Made by a program: the position numbers and the translations under genes
NCBI RefSeq assembly: GCF_000210095.1
Contig: NC_021039.1
Location: forward strand, 1,764,107 to 1,828,106
From: Ruminococcus champanellensis 18P13 = JCM 17042
GTDB lineage: Bacteria; Bacillota; Clostridia; Oscillospirales; Ruminococcaceae
Length of the DNA stretch: 64,000 bases
Reading direction: 5' to 3'
Notes under the pieces: generated by a model
What the model saw: the letters and a program-made list of their open reading frames with translations, nothing else
The model's database searches: none
Told to the model about the DNA's origin: nothing
Part shown: positions 33,546 to 42,022 of the stretch, piece by piece
Numbering within the stretch: the first letter of the stretch is position 1
Layout of the letters: every line of letters begins with the position of its first letter

Positions 33546-34886
33546 TTATCGCATAATCTTTGTGCGGTATTGTTCTAGCATCACAGTCACAATAAACTGC
33601 GTGTCTGTATGGGTGATCTCCATCCTGCCCTGGTTCTGTTCCACAATGCTGCGCACGGAGGCAAGCCCGATGCCGCTGCCTGTATGCTTGGTGGACAGAT
33701 ACAGCCCGTTCTTGTTGGGCAGTAGTGTACCGGCGTAGGTATTGCTGATTTTGAACAGGATCATGCCTCCGCTGCAAACGCTTTTGATGGTGATTTTGCG
33801 CTTGCCTGTTTCCACATGCCGACTGGCTTCCAATGCGTTTTCCAGTAAATTTCCAAGTAGAACGGAAAGTACATTGTCCGGGATATTAAGATCCTCCGGC
33901 ACCTGCACCGTCGCTTCAAAATCGGTTTCCTGATTTTTTGCCTGTTGGGCAAAGTACAGCAGCAGGGCGTTGACTGCGTAATGGTCGCAGAAGCGGAAGG
34001 AACGGTCATCCGGCATGGTCAGCTTGTATGCTTCCAGATATTGCTTTGCCTCTGCGTATTTCTGATCTTCCAGCAAAGATTGCAGGAGGAGCACATGATG
34101 CCGCATATCGTGCTTCGCCTGCCTTGCCTGATCGATGCGCTCCTTCAGGTTTTCATATTGCAGCTGCTGGGTGATGAGGGCGTGATTCTGCTCGGAAAGC
34201 CGGACGTTTGTGTCAATAACACGGATGTGGCAGATCACCATATGGTAAATTAGCAGGGCGCCCAGGTTGATGAGCAGGAGAAAGATCGTGTTGGAGGGAT
34301 CCATTGCAAAGGCCAGGGCGGATTCGCTGCTGCCGTAAAGCCGATAGTACCACTCCACATAAAACGTGGCTGGGATCAGCCAGATAAAATGCCAGGTGGG
34401 CTTTGCGGTGTCCTGTTCTAAAGCGGTGGAATAGGTGCGACCCATATATACGGCCAGGGGGATCAGCAGCAGAAGCTCCAGCAGGAACATAATCAGCGAA
34501 AAGCTCCACCGATAGCCTTGAATGGCCAGAGTTGGAAAATAGATGCCCTCGATGCACTTGGAGCAAGCCGTGATAAAATTTGCAATGTTGGACAGCATCA
34601 GCAGGGTGAAAAGTGCCTTACCAAAGTCCGTCCTGACCGCCAGAAAGTAAAAGAGGGCATACATGATAGTGCTCAGCGCACTGAGCATGCTGGCATTGCC
34701 GCCCCACATCCCCGCCCACAGACCAATGAAAACCTGTAGGATGGCTGCCGCCACAATCAGCAGCGTGGTGATCCGCTTGGAAAACCGCAGGCTGTTGCGG
34801 AATGGATAGAACGCAATGGCGATATAGGGGGTAAAATTCAGCAGGGAATACAGGATCATTTCCAGGATGTGCCAGGATCCGGACAT
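33546..34886 (-). CDS. AgrC/LytS-type sensor histidine kinase (GHKL)
   Basis: A 446-residue membrane kinase. Six or so membrane segments fill residues 8-225, then a coiled coil, the phospho-acceptor box QAKHDMRHHVLLLQSLL (about 265) and a GHKL ATPase domain with N-box LLGNLLENALEAS and G-box TGSGIGLASVRSIV. This is the layout of AgrC/ComD kinases, which sense peptides, though no precursor peptide gene lies next to it. Its start codon shares one base with the regulator stop (TAATG), so the two are coupled. The last ten codons come from a palindromic repeat copy and replace the natural C-terminus. Confidence 0.92.
   Translation of the reverse strand: MSGSWHILEMILYSLLNFTPYIAIAFYPFRNSLRFSKRITTLLIVAAAILQVFIGLWAGMWGGNASMLSALSTIMYALFYFLAVRTDFGKALFTLLMLSNIANFITACSKCIEGIYFPTLAIQGYRWSFSLIMFLLELLLLIPLAVYMGRTYSTALEQDTAKPTWHFIWLIPATFYVEWYYRLYGSSESALAFAMDPSNTIFLLLINLGALLIYHMVICHIRVIDTNVRLSEQNHALITQQLQYENLKERIDQARQAKHDMRHHVLLLQSLLEDQKYAEAKQYLEAYKLTMPDDRSFRFCDHYAVNALLLYFAQQAKNQETDFEATVQVPEDLNIPDNVLSVLLGNLLENALEASRHVETGKRKITIKSVCSGGMILFKISNTYAGTLLPNKNGLYLSTKHTGSGIGLASVRSIVEQNQGRMEITHTDTQFIVTVMLEQYRTKIMR
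33550..33575. repeat. Half copy of the palindromic repeat inside the kinase gene
   Basis: On the minus strand the sequence AACAATACCGCACAAAGATT matches the left arm of the copy at 26038. It supplies the last codons and stop region of the histidine kinase. Confidence 0.6.
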
Positions 34887-35611
34887 TACAGATCCACCTC
34901 CCGGCTGAGCGTGCGGAACTGAAATTCACTGTACTGTGCCTGGGCATCCTTGCAGATCCGTCGGGCGATGGGCAGAGTGGTTCCATCCTTCATCAGAAAG
35001 CTGTCCCCGGATAAGCGTGCTACTTCGTAAAAATTCAAGAGCACGCCTTTCATCGGTGAAAAGAAGTACCCGAATGGCATCAGCAGCTTCTGGATCTCCG
35101 CAAAGGAAGCATACACCGTGTGGTGCTTTCCGGTTTTCATATGAAAGCGCATCCGGTGATTGCTGTATTCAGCGTAGATTACGCTGCGGCAGCGCAGGGC
35201 AGCTCCGTCCGGCAGAAGCACGGAACGGGACTGCTCGATCTGAGCGGCGTCCAGCTTGTGCAGCAGCCGTGTCACCTTTTCTGCGGTAATGGGCTTTTGC
35301 AGGTAGTCCCTGGCATTGACTGCATAGGTTTCTGCAGCGAATTCGTTGGAGGAGGTGCAGAATGCAATCTGGACAGACTGGTCAGTTTGCCGGATCTGCT
35401 CTGCCACAGCGATGCCGTTACGCCGTTCCATATAGATATCCAGTACGATCAGATCATAGGCTCCGGCAGTCCATGCATGGAGAAATGCTTCGCCGCTTGG
35501 ATAGGTGTCGATCCGGTGGATGGCGTCAAACATCTGGGTCAACTGCGCCTCAAATAGGCTGGAAAGCAGCCGCAGGGCTTCTGCATCATCGTCCACCAAA
35601 GCTATATTCAC
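34886..35611 (-). CDS. LytTR family response regulator (AgrA-like)
   Basis: A 241-residue regulator. Residues 1-120 are a receiver with acidic pair VDDD, phospho-acceptor Asp in DLIVLDIYMERRNG (about 58), Thr/Ser switch IAFCTSSNEF and Lys in YLQKPI. Residues 140-235 are a LytTR DNA-binding domain (RSVIYAEYSNHRMRFHM, then FFSPMKGVLLNFYEV). Starting GTG at 35611 is preferred: GGGAGG is eight bases before it, whereas the GTG nine bases upstream overlaps the ribosome site. The pair with the AgrC-like kinase would control genes with two-turn direct repeats; the repeats at 17641 are a candidate target. Confidence 0.93.
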   Translation of the reverse strand: MNIALVDDDAEALRLLSSLFEAQLTQMFDAIHRIDTYPSGEAFLHAWTAGAYDLIVLDIYMERRNGIAVAEQIRQTDQSVQIAFCTSSNEFAAETYAVNARDYLQKPITAEKVTRLLHKLDAAQIEQSRSVLLPDGAALRCRSVIYAEYSNHRMRFHMKTGKHHTVYASFAEIQKLLMPFGYFFSPMKGVLLNFYEVARLSGDSFLMKDGTTLPIARRICKDAQAQYSEFQFRTLSREVDL

Positions 35612-35650
35612 ATTCAGCACCTCCCGTCAGTCTACTGCGATTCTGTTGTT

Positions 35651-35679
35651 ATCATAGCATAGTTTCTTCTTTTTTGCAA
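35651..35679 (-). promoter_or_regulatory. Promoter of the two-component operon
   Basis: TTGCAA, 17-base spacer, TATGAT on the minus strand. Confidence 0.75.
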
Positions 35680-35757
35680 CCGTTTCCGCCGGAGGATGCC
35701 CGGCGTACATTGCTCAGAAATGCTTTTTGGGCATTTCTATATATGCAAAACAGGTAT

Positions 35758-35786
35758 TTTACATTTGCCCGTTGGTGGGGTATAAT
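35758..35786 (+). promoter_or_regulatory. Promoter of the small protein-alcohol dehydrogenase operon
   Basis: TTTACA, 17-base spacer, TATAAT, about 25 bases before the first gene. Confidence 0.8.
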
Positions 35787-35811
35787 ACAGGTATCGGGAG
35801 GGGATCATGAA

Positions 35812-36060
35812 ATGTCGATGACAGAATTGGAGGGGCTGGAGGAATGCCTGGCGGATTTCGGATGCAGCAACCGGGAAAAAGCAGAGATTCTGCGATGTCA
35901 TGCCCGCCGGGATATTCCGGGCATGATCCGGCTGCTTCGCAGGCATCGTCAGACCCTGCTGGACAGGATCCACAAGGAAGAAGCACAAATCAGCTGCCTG
36001 GATTATCTGGTGTTTCAACTGGAAAAAGAGATCGAAACAAAGTTGCGAAAGGATGATTGA
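35812..36060 (+). CDS. Small helical protein, 82 residues
   Basis: No family recognised with confidence. The protein is all-helical and charged (LEECLADFGCSNREKAEILR, then IPGMIRLLRRHRQTLLDRIH and a final coiled-coil like QISCLDYLVFQLEKEIE). It has no signal or membrane segment. ATG follows GGGAGGGG by eight bases and a good promoter is in front. It overlaps the region just before the alcohol dehydrogenase start (one base between), so the genes are coupled. It resembles the effector half of small MerR-like or anti-activator proteins but lacks a DNA-binding part. A regulatory role toward the dehydrogenase is only a guess. Confidence 0.65.
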   Translation: MSMTELEGLEECLADFGCSNREKAEILRCHARRDIPGMIRLLRRHRQTLLDRIHKEEAQISCLDYLVFQLEKEIETKLRKDD

Positions 36061-36061
36061 A

Positions 36062-37231
36062 ATGTTAGGAAATTTTGTTTATGCCAATCCCACAAAGCTA
36101 TATTTCGGGGCGGATGCTCTGAACAGTCTGAATATGGAGCTTTCCAAGTATGGTAAAAACGTTGTGCTGGTGTACGGGGGCGGTTCGATTAAAAAGAACG
36201 GGCTGTATGATGCGGTCACTGAAATTTTGAAGGACAACGGAAAGAATGTGTCGGAGATTGCCGGCGTGATGCCCAATCCCACCATTGAAAAACTGTACGA
36301 GGGCATGGAGATTGCCAGAAATGCAAAGGTGGATCTGATCCTTGCGGTGGGAGGCGGCTCTGTGTGTGACTATGCGAAAGCCCTGTCCGTATCTGTCAAT
36401 TGTCCGGAGGATCCCTGGGAGAAATACTATATCAAGTTTGATGAGCCGACCTGTGAAACCATTCCGGTGGGCTGCGTGCTGACTATGGCTGGCACCGGCT
36501 CGGAGATGAACGCCGGTGCGGTTATCACCAATCACAAGGCAAAGCTGAAAATTGGTCATGTGTTTGCGGACGAGAAGATCATGCCCCGGTTTTCAATCCT
36601 CAACCCCAACTACACCATGACCCTGCCGAAGTATCAGATGTGTGCAGGTATCTACGACATTTTCAATCACATTTGCGAGCAGTATTTTTCCGGCACGGAT
36701 GACAACACCAGTGATTATATCAGTGAGGGACTGATGCAGTCCCTGATCCATTCCAGCCGGATCGCCAATGCGAACCCTCAGGATTATGAGGCACGGTCCA
36801 ATATTATGTGGACGGCAACCTGGGCGCTGAATACGCTTGTGGCAAAGGGGAAGTCCACGGACTGGATGGTGCATATGCTGGGTCAGGCGGTAGGCGCAGT
36901 GACGGATGCTACCCACGGCATGACCCTTGCGGCAGTTTCCTTGGCGTACTACCATTATATCCTGGAGGCAGGACTGCCCAAGTTCGTGCGCTTTGCAGAA
37001 AATGTATGGCATGTGGATCCGGCAGGAAAGACGGACAAGGAAATTGCCCTTGCAGGTCTGGCGGCAATGGAAAGCTGGATGCAGGAGCTGGGACTTGCGA
37101 TGCATCTGAGAGAGCTGGGTGCGACCGATGACATGATCGAGGATATGGTAAACGCCACATTGATCCTGGATGGAGGCTACCGGATTCTCACCAAGGAGGA
37201 TATCAGAAAGATTCTACAGACATCCATGTGA
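36062..37231 (+). CDS. Iron-containing alcohol dehydrogenase (butanol dehydrogenase type)
   Basis: A 389-residue cytoplasmic group III alcohol dehydrogenase, closest in appearance to the NADPH-dependent butanol dehydrogenases BdhA/B and YqhD. The nucleotide motif GGGSVCDYAKALS (about 97) is intact, and metal ligands are found in the expected order: Asp and His in AGIYDIFNHICEQYF (about 200), His in STDWMVHMLGQAVGAVTDATHGMTLA cut here to the key H residues near 264 and 279. The start at MLGNFVYAN has AAAGGA about ten bases upstream; an ATG nine bases earlier is too close to it. It reduces aldehydes at the end of fermentation. Confidence 0.93.
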   Translation: MLGNFVYANPTKLYFGADALNSLNMELSKYGKNVVLVYGGGSIKKNGLYDAVTEILKDNGKNVSEIAGVMPNPTIEKLYEGMEIARNAKVDLILAVGGGSVCDYAKALSVSVNCPEDPWEKYYIKFDEPTCETIPVGCVLTMAGTGSEMNAGAVITNHKAKLKIGHVFADEKIMPRFSILNPNYTMTLPKYQMCAGIYDIFNHICEQYFSGTDDNTSDYISEGLMQSLIHSSRIANANPQDYEARSNIMWTATWALNTLVAKGKSTDWMVHMLGQAVGAVTDATHGMTLAAVSLAYYHYILEAGLPKFVRFAENVWHVDPAGKTDKEIALAGLAAMESWMQELGLAMHLRELGATDDMIEDMVNATLILDGGYRILTKEDIRKILQTSM

Positions 37232-37242
37232 GGTGAAGACTT

Positions 37243-37869
37243 ATGACAAAAAAACTATGCAGCGCTTGCCTGATGCTTTTGATGGTGTTTTCCTTTGCAT
37301 CCTGCCAGAGCGGGAATGGGGAAGGCACCGCCTCTACAGCACAGACCACACAGGCCGTACAGACAAAGGCGGCTTCTACAGAGACGGAACCGGAGCCTGA
37401 AACGACCCGGAGTACGGAAAAAACGGCGGTGGTGTATTTCTCTGCAACCGGCAATACGGGAAAGGCTGCACAGCTTCTGGCGGAGGAAACCGGGGGAGAT
37501 CTGTTTGAAATCCAGCCCAAGGATCCCTATACGGAGGCGGATCTGGACTATAACTAGGATGACTGCCGGGCAAACCGGGAGCAGCAGGATACGGCGGCAA
37601 GACCGGAGATTGGCAACGATTTGTCGGCGGTGGAATCCTATGACGTGCTGTATCTGGGGTATCCCATCTGGTGGGGTACCCATCCCCGTATCATTGAAAT
37701 CTTCCTGGACAGCTATGATCTGTCCGGCGCACAGGTGTACACCTTCTGTACCTCCGGCGGCAGCACCATCGAGAAAAGCGTGGGCGAATTGCAGAGCATG
37801 TATGCCAAGCTGCACATTGTGGAGGGAAAACGGCTGAACGGTGCTTCCGGGGAAGATATCCGGACGTAG
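37243..37869 (+). pseudogene. Flavodoxin-domain lipoprotein with in-frame amber codon
   Basis: A single frame reads as a secreted lipoprotein flavodoxin but is cut by TAG at 37555 (codon 105). Residues 1-22 are a lipoprotein signal (MLLMVFSFASC), followed by a Thr-rich linker and the FMN phosphate loop VVYFSATGNTGKAAQLL. After the stop the same frame continues without loss of similarity: DDCRANREQQD, YLGYPIWWGTHPRIIEIFLD and FCTSGGSTIEKS, all typical of this flavodoxin group. So a single substitution separates the halves. The second half has no ribosome site. It follows the alcohol dehydrogenase by 11 bases. Nonsense mutation or sequence error are likelier than recoding, since the gene also ends with TAG. 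Confidence 0.85.
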
Positions 37870-37902
37870 CTGGATGAACGCGTCATTCCATCTCGGTAAT
37901 AT

Positions 37903-37933
37903 AAAAGCGGCGTTCTGAATGAACGCCGCTTTT
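37903..37933. terminator. Bidirectional terminator
   Basis: Perfect stem AAAAGCGGCGTTC / GAACGCCGCTTTT with loop TGAAT between convergent flavodoxin and GH31 genes. Confidence 0.92.
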
Positions 37934-37944
37934 GCATATTCCAA

Positions 37945-39924
37945 TCAAAGAGTCGTGACAGAAAGGCTTGTTTCCGGCTCCGGGGAAAAGCCATTGTCTG
38001 CATACAGCTCATAGGTGCAGCCGGGGTAGCCCAGCAACTGCAAAGCAGAATGATCGATGCAGTCAGTGTTCCGGGCAGGTCTTCCGAAGGGAATCGCCTT
38101 TTGCTGACGGATAAAGAATACCAATTCCTCCAGGGCAACGTCCACGTAATGATGCCCCTTCGGCAGGATTTCCGTATGGATCTGATCCCAGGTCTGCATT
38201 CTCACCAGCATCATCTCCTCCGGCAGGTATACATACCGCCCCCTTGCATTCTGCTTGTATACGGGGGCGATCATCAGTTCATCGCCGATCAGCAGTTGAT
38301 CCTCCGTCTCCTTTGCCATGTGATCCGCCGGGAAGTCGAACGCCAGCGGCTTGAACATCATATCGTCCCTTAGGGCGGCTTTCAGAAATTCACTGTACAG
38401 ATAGGGGATCAGGCAGTAGCGGATCTTGACCATTTCCCCCGCAGCATGCAGGGTATCAAATCGGTATAGCTCCTGCATGCGGGTACCGTTGGCAGAGTGA
38501 TTCCGGAACAGGGGAGTAAACAGGGCATATTGCAGCCAACGGAGCATCAGATCTTCCGTTGTATCGCTTCCAAAGCCACCTGTGTCCGATCCGGTAAACA
38601 GGAATCCAGCCATATTGAGTCCGGGTAGCTGCTGCATGGACTGGAGAATGTGGGACCACCAAGACTTGTTATCCCCCTGCCAGATACCTCCGTATCGGTG
38701 TGCGCCGATGTAGGAGGAACGGGAGAAGAACAGGGTTCGCTTGTCCGGGCAGATCTCCCGGAGTGCCTCATATGCGGAGCGGGTCATATTCATGCCATAG
38801 AGATTGTGCACATCGCTGTGCTTGACCATCTTTCCCGCTACGTTGTGATAGAATTTGTCGTAGTCTCCCTTGTTGCCGTTGAGCCCTGCTACCATGCCGG
38901 TAAAGGCGAAGTATTCGTCAATTCCCATATTGCCGGCAGTCAGCCTCTGAATCTCGCTGCAGGTTTCCGCAAGCCGATCCTCCGTGTAGAAAATTGCCGG
39001 TTCGTTCATATCGTTCCAGAAGCCCTCAATGCCCAGGTCAGTCAGGACTGCATACTTTTTTCCGAACCAGTCCCGTGCTTCCGGCTGCAAAAAATCCGGG
39101 AAATGCACACGCCCGGGCCATACCGCCCCGACGAAATCCTTACCCTCTGCGTTCTTGCAGAAGTAATTGTGAGCTACTCCTTCCTGGTATACATCGTAGC
39201 CTGTTTCGATCTTCACACCTGCGTCAATGATGGGTACCAGCCGGATGCCCTGTGTCCGCATATCCTGTACCAGCTTTCCCAGATCCGGGAAACGCTTCGG
39301 ATCTACAGTGAAATCCTTATACCGCTCCATGTAGTCAATGTCTAGGTAAATGCTGTCAAGTGGAATGCCGGCAGCCTGATACTGCTGCGCCACCTGCCGC
39401 ACGTCCTGCTCATTTTGATAACCCCAGCGGCTCTGACCGTAGCCAAATGCCCAGAAGGGCGGAACGTAGCTTCTGCCGATGAGCTGTCGGAACTGCTTGA
39501 CAATGTGTTTTTCGTCCTGACCGGTGATGATGTAAACTGTCAGGTCATTTTTTTCTGCCCGGATCTGCATCCGATTGCCGTGGGTATAGCCGATGTCGAA
39601 TTCCATTCTGCCCGGATTGTCGAAGAATGCGCCGAAGGTCTGCCTGCCGCTGATGAGAATGAAATTGTGCGCACCGTACAGAGAACGGGTGTCCTCCTGG
39701 TGGTTGGGATTGTCGGAATTCCAGCTTACATACTGCCAGCCCCGCTTGTTGATACCCCGGATCTGCTCACCCAGACCATACACAATGTCCTCGTTCTGCA
39801 GAGGATAGGTGAAGGTGCCTTTGCTGTCGGTTTCAAAAAAGGGCAGTTGTTCAGTGGATGGGGGAATGTCCGTTACCACTGCGTTGGTGGGAAAGGGAGT
39901 TCCGTATAGATACTTCCGGATCAT
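37945..39924 (-). CDS. GH31 alpha-glucosidase
   Basis: A 659-residue cytoplasmic family 31 glycoside hydrolase. The catalytic nucleophile is Asp305 in GFWNDMNEP and the acid/base is Asp418 in GGIWQGDN. The barrel entry WAFGYGQSRWGYQNEQDV and the C-terminal beta-domains are present. There is no signal peptide. The start at MIRKYLYG has AAAAGGAG seven to ten bases in front; the frame is open 20 codons further but no ribosome site lies there. Alpha-glucosidase action on maltodextrins or isomalto-oligosaccharides is the most common activity in this branch; alpha-xylosidase is possible. It is divergent from an AraC regulator that probably controls it. Confidence 0.93.
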   Translation of the reverse strand: MIRKYLYGTPFPTNAVVTDIPPSTEQLPFFETDSKGTFTYPLQNEDIVYGLGEQIRGINKRGWQYVSWNSDNPNHQEDTRSLYGAHNFILISGRQTFGAFFDNPGRMEFDIGYTHGNRMQIRAEKNDLTVYIITGQDEKHIVKQFRQLIGRSYVPPFWAFGYGQSRWGYQNEQDVRQVAQQYQAAGIPLDSIYLDIDYMERYKDFTVDPKRFPDLGKLVQDMRTQGIRLVPIIDAGVKIETGYDVYQEGVAHNYFCKNAEGKDFVGAVWPGRVHFPDFLQPEARDWFGKKYAVLTDLGIEGFWNDMNEPAIFYTEDRLAETCSEIQRLTAGNMGIDEYFAFTGMVAGLNGNKGDYDKFYHNVAGKMVKHSDVHNLYGMNMTRSAYEALREICPDKRTLFFSRSSYIGAHRYGGIWQGDNKSWWSHILQSMQQLPGLNMAGFLFTGSDTGGFGSDTTEDLMLRWLQYALFTPLFRNHSANGTRMQELYRFDTLHAAGEMVKIRYCLIPYLYSEFLKAALRDDMMFKPLAFDFPADHMAKETEDQLLIGDELMIAPVYKQNARGRYVYLPEEMMLVRMQTWDQIHTEILPKGHHYVDVALEELVFFIRQQKAIPFGRPARNTDCIDHSALQLLGYPGCTYELYADNGFSPEPETSLSVTTL

Positions 39925-39943
39925 AAAACCACTCCTTTTAGGG

Positions 39944-39972
39944 TTGCGGATTTGCTTTCTGTATGATATAAT
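39944..39972 (+). promoter_or_regulatory. Promoter of the second AraC gene
   Basis: TTGCGG, 17-base spacer, TATAAT, in the divergent GH31-AraC intergenic region. Confidence 0.7.
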
Positions 39973-40008
39973 ACGATAAAGCATCGGAAAAAGCTATTGA
40001 TATTCTAC

Positions 40009-40022
40009 CGTATTCTGATACG
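40009..40022. promoter_or_regulatory. Palindrome in the divergent GH31-AraC region
   Basis: CGTATTCTGATACG, perfect five-base arms, in the leader of the AraC gene and upstream of the GH31 promoter region. A possible operator. Confidence 0.4.
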
Positions 40023-40047
40023 ATCCTATTTTTTGAGGTGAGATTGC

Positions 40048-40923
40048 ATGCAGCATCCGGATACCAGGGAAAACCGGATTCATTCTTCCAGCGCCAAGCC
40101 CTTCAGCTATTATGAATGTGTGATCCCGGATTACTTCAACTGTGTGCCCATGCATTGGCACCGGGAGTTTGAACTGAATTATATCCGGGAGGGGGCGGCA
40201 GAGTTTATTTGCGGGGAGGAGAAATTTACTTCTGCCAAGGGAGATATCATTCTGACACAGCCCAATGTGCTGCATTCGATTTATCCTTGCCCCGGCACCC
40301 GGCAGGTATACGATACCCTGGTGTTCAGCCCGGCATTGTTGGGCGGATCGGATGCAGACCGGTACAACAGCGCTTGCATCCAGCCTCTGGTGACCGGCAG
40401 TATGCGGATACCCACCCGGATTACATCGACCCACCCTTATTATAACGCTCTGCAAAGCATGACCGAGCAGATCTTTTCCTGTGCCAGAGGGGATACGCCC
40501 CAGTTGGATATGCTGCTGCGCAGTGAGATGCTTCGTTTGTTCTGGCTGTTGGAAACGGAGGCGGAGAGTCCGCCCCATGTGGGTGCTTCCGGTGAGAATA
40601 TTCGCCCGGCTCTGGAATACATAGCAGCACATTTCAGAGAACCGATCACCATTGCGCAGCTTGCTGCATCGGTGCATTTGAGTGAAAGCTATTTTATGAA
40701 CCAATTCCGCAGACATGTGGGGCTGAGTGCGGTGGAGTATATGACGCATTTTCGGATTGATGTGGCATGCAAGGCATTGAAGCAGACCAAATGTAGTGTT
40801 CTGGAAATCGCCCTGGACTGTGGGTTTCGGAATCTCTCTAATTTTAACCGGCATTTTCGGAGCATTGTGGGCTGTTCTCCGACAGAATACAGAAAAAAGA
40901 ATGGGTGCGCAGCATCCATGTAA
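40048..40923 (+). CDS. AraC family transcriptional regulator
   Basis: A 291-residue regulator with an N-terminal cupin (MHWHREFELNYIREG with metal-type His pair, and ILTQPNVLHSI) and a C-terminal double helix-turn-helix (TIAQLAASVHLSESYFMNQF and SVLEIALDCGFRNLSNFNRH). GAGGTGA lies seven bases before the start. It is divergently transcribed from the GH31 gene with 123 bases between, the standard layout of a sugar-responsive activator and its target. Confidence 0.92.
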   Translation: MQHPDTRENRIHSSSAKPFSYYECVIPDYFNCVPMHWHREFELNYIREGAAEFICGEEKFTSAKGDIILTQPNVLHSIYPCPGTRQVYDTLVFSPALLGGSDADRYNSACIQPLVTGSMRIPTRITSTHPYYNALQSMTEQIFSCARGDTPQLDMLLRSEMLRLFWLLETEAESPPHVGASGENIRPALEYIAAHFREPITIAQLAASVHLSESYFMNQFRRHVGLSAVEYMTHFRIDVACKALKQTKCSVLEIALDCGFRNLSNFNRHFRSIVGCSPTEYRKKNGCAASM

Positions 40924-40954
40924 AAATTACTGTATGTAATTTGTGATGAAGCTA

Positions 40955-40983
40955 TTGCATTTTTACAAATGGTATGGTATAAT
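40955..40983 (+). promoter_or_regulatory. Promoter of the TetR gene
   Basis: TTGCAT, 17-base spacer, TATAAT, about 30 bases before the start codon. Confidence 0.8.
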
Positions 40984-41000
40984 TAGATCACAATCCAATC
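40978..41000 (+). promoter_or_regulatory. 23-base motif shared with the giant surface protein promoter (copy B)
   Basis: Identical over 23 bases to 25966-25988 and in the same register relative to the -10 box. A likely common operator or a relic of a shared promoter segment. Confidence 0.75.
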
Positions 41001-41012
41001 AAGAAGAAAGCG

Positions 41013-41714
41013 GTGTTGAAAATAGCAAGAAGGTATGATAAAGAGAACGCCAAAAGAAGGATTCTTTCTGTATGCGTTCGTCTGTTTATTGAAAAGGGGT
41101 ACAGCCGAACCACCAATGCAGAGATCCTCCGACTGGCTGATGTAACCAACGGTACATTCTACAATATTTTTCACTCCAAGGACGGCATACTGCTGGAGCT
41201 GACAGAATTTATGTTCTCAAACCAGTTTGGTATTGCCAATCAGCTGGCAGGGGAGCATGCAGACCCTATTTTGCTGTATGCCCTGGAAACCTCTATCCAG
41301 ATCACTCTGACAGAGTTGAATGAAAACCTCCGGGAGATCTACACGGAAGCCTATACAGATCCCCAGGTGGCTGAGTTTATTCACCGGAAAACAGCGGTGG
41401 AACTGTATCGGATCTTCGGGAGCTATCTGCCCCAGTGCAGGGAAGCGGATTTCTTTGAGCTGGAGATCGGAACGGCTGGGATCATGCGGGCATACATGAC
41501 CAAGCAGTGCGACTGCTATTTTACGCTAAAACGCAAATTAAAGCGATTCCTGACCATGAGTCTGGGTGCTTACAATGTGCCGAAGGAAAAGCAGGAAGAA
41601 GTGATCTCACAGGTCTTGCAGATGGATATTACTGCAACGGCAAATGCAGTAATGCAGCGCCTGTTCGCCGCACTGGAAATGAAATATGACTTTGTATTGG
41701 CTGAGCAACAGTAG
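41013..41714 (+). CDS. TetR family transcriptional regulator
   Basis: A 233-residue regulator. Residues 12-60 are the TetR helix-turn-helix (KRRILSVCVRLFIEKGYSRT, then LRLADVTNGTFYNIFHSKDG). The larger C-terminal domain is helical and ligand-binding, of unknown specificity. The start is GTG at 41013 (TTG three bases later is equally possible); only a weak AAGAAAG is in front, so translation may be inefficient. No gene that it would obviously control lies next to it. The promoter motif shared with the giant protein gene at 26096 suggests that it could act there as well as on itself. Confidence 0.88.
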   Translation: MLKIARRYDKENAKRRILSVCVRLFIEKGYSRTTNAEILRLADVTNGTFYNIFHSKDGILLELTEFMFSNQFGIANQLAGEHADPILLYALETSIQITLTELNENLREIYTEAYTDPQVAEFIHRKTAVELYRIFGSYLPQCREADFFELEIGTAGIMRAYMTKQCDCYFTLKRKLKRFLTMSLGAYNVPKEKQEEVISQVLQMDITATANAVMQRLFAALEMKYDFVLAEQQ

Positions 41715-41908
41715 GCGGAGTGTGGAATACTGATGCCAATGGCAGACTGGTCTTGCTGAGGCTTTTGTTGTATTCCAGCGGCGTTGTGCCATCGGTATCA
41801 TCACTTTCAAGATGTGGAAGCGATGACGATCAGAGTCCCTACGCCGATTTGTGGTTTGGCATTACGGTACTGTTCCCAATACGGCGTCCATTTTGTTTTT
41901 GACTATAA
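41715..41908. other. Intergenic stretch without recognised gene
   Basis: No ribosome site, RNA or repeat was found. On the minus strand a short run (41745-41810) would encode a Thr/Ser-rich peptide of secreted-protein type but is closed by stops within 30 codons, so it may be a decayed gene fragment. Confidence 0.4.
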
Positions 41909-41951
41909 CAAGAAAACCCCTTAAGAGGCTTTTCACGCTCTTAAGGGGTTA
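41909..41951. terminator. Terminator of hpf (also usable from the TetR side)
   Basis: Perfect 13-base stem AACCCCTTAAGAG / CTCTTAAGGGGTT. On the minus strand it is followed by TTCTTGTT. Confidence 0.85.
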
Positions 41952-42022
41952 TTTCAATCGTATTACCTGTTTAACAGGTGGATTGGATTAGCATCGCATA
42001 ATTCGTAGACCGGATGCATAAT

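Noticed and set aside
37555-37557. Recoding of TAG as an amino acid in the flavodoxin gene
   Set aside because: The same gene ends with TAG and other genes in the window use TAG as normal stop; no pyrrolysine genes were seen.
41715-41908. tRNA or small RNA gene between the TetR gene and hpf
   Set aside because: No cloverleaf or promoter was found; the stretch has no conserved-looking structure other than the terminator.
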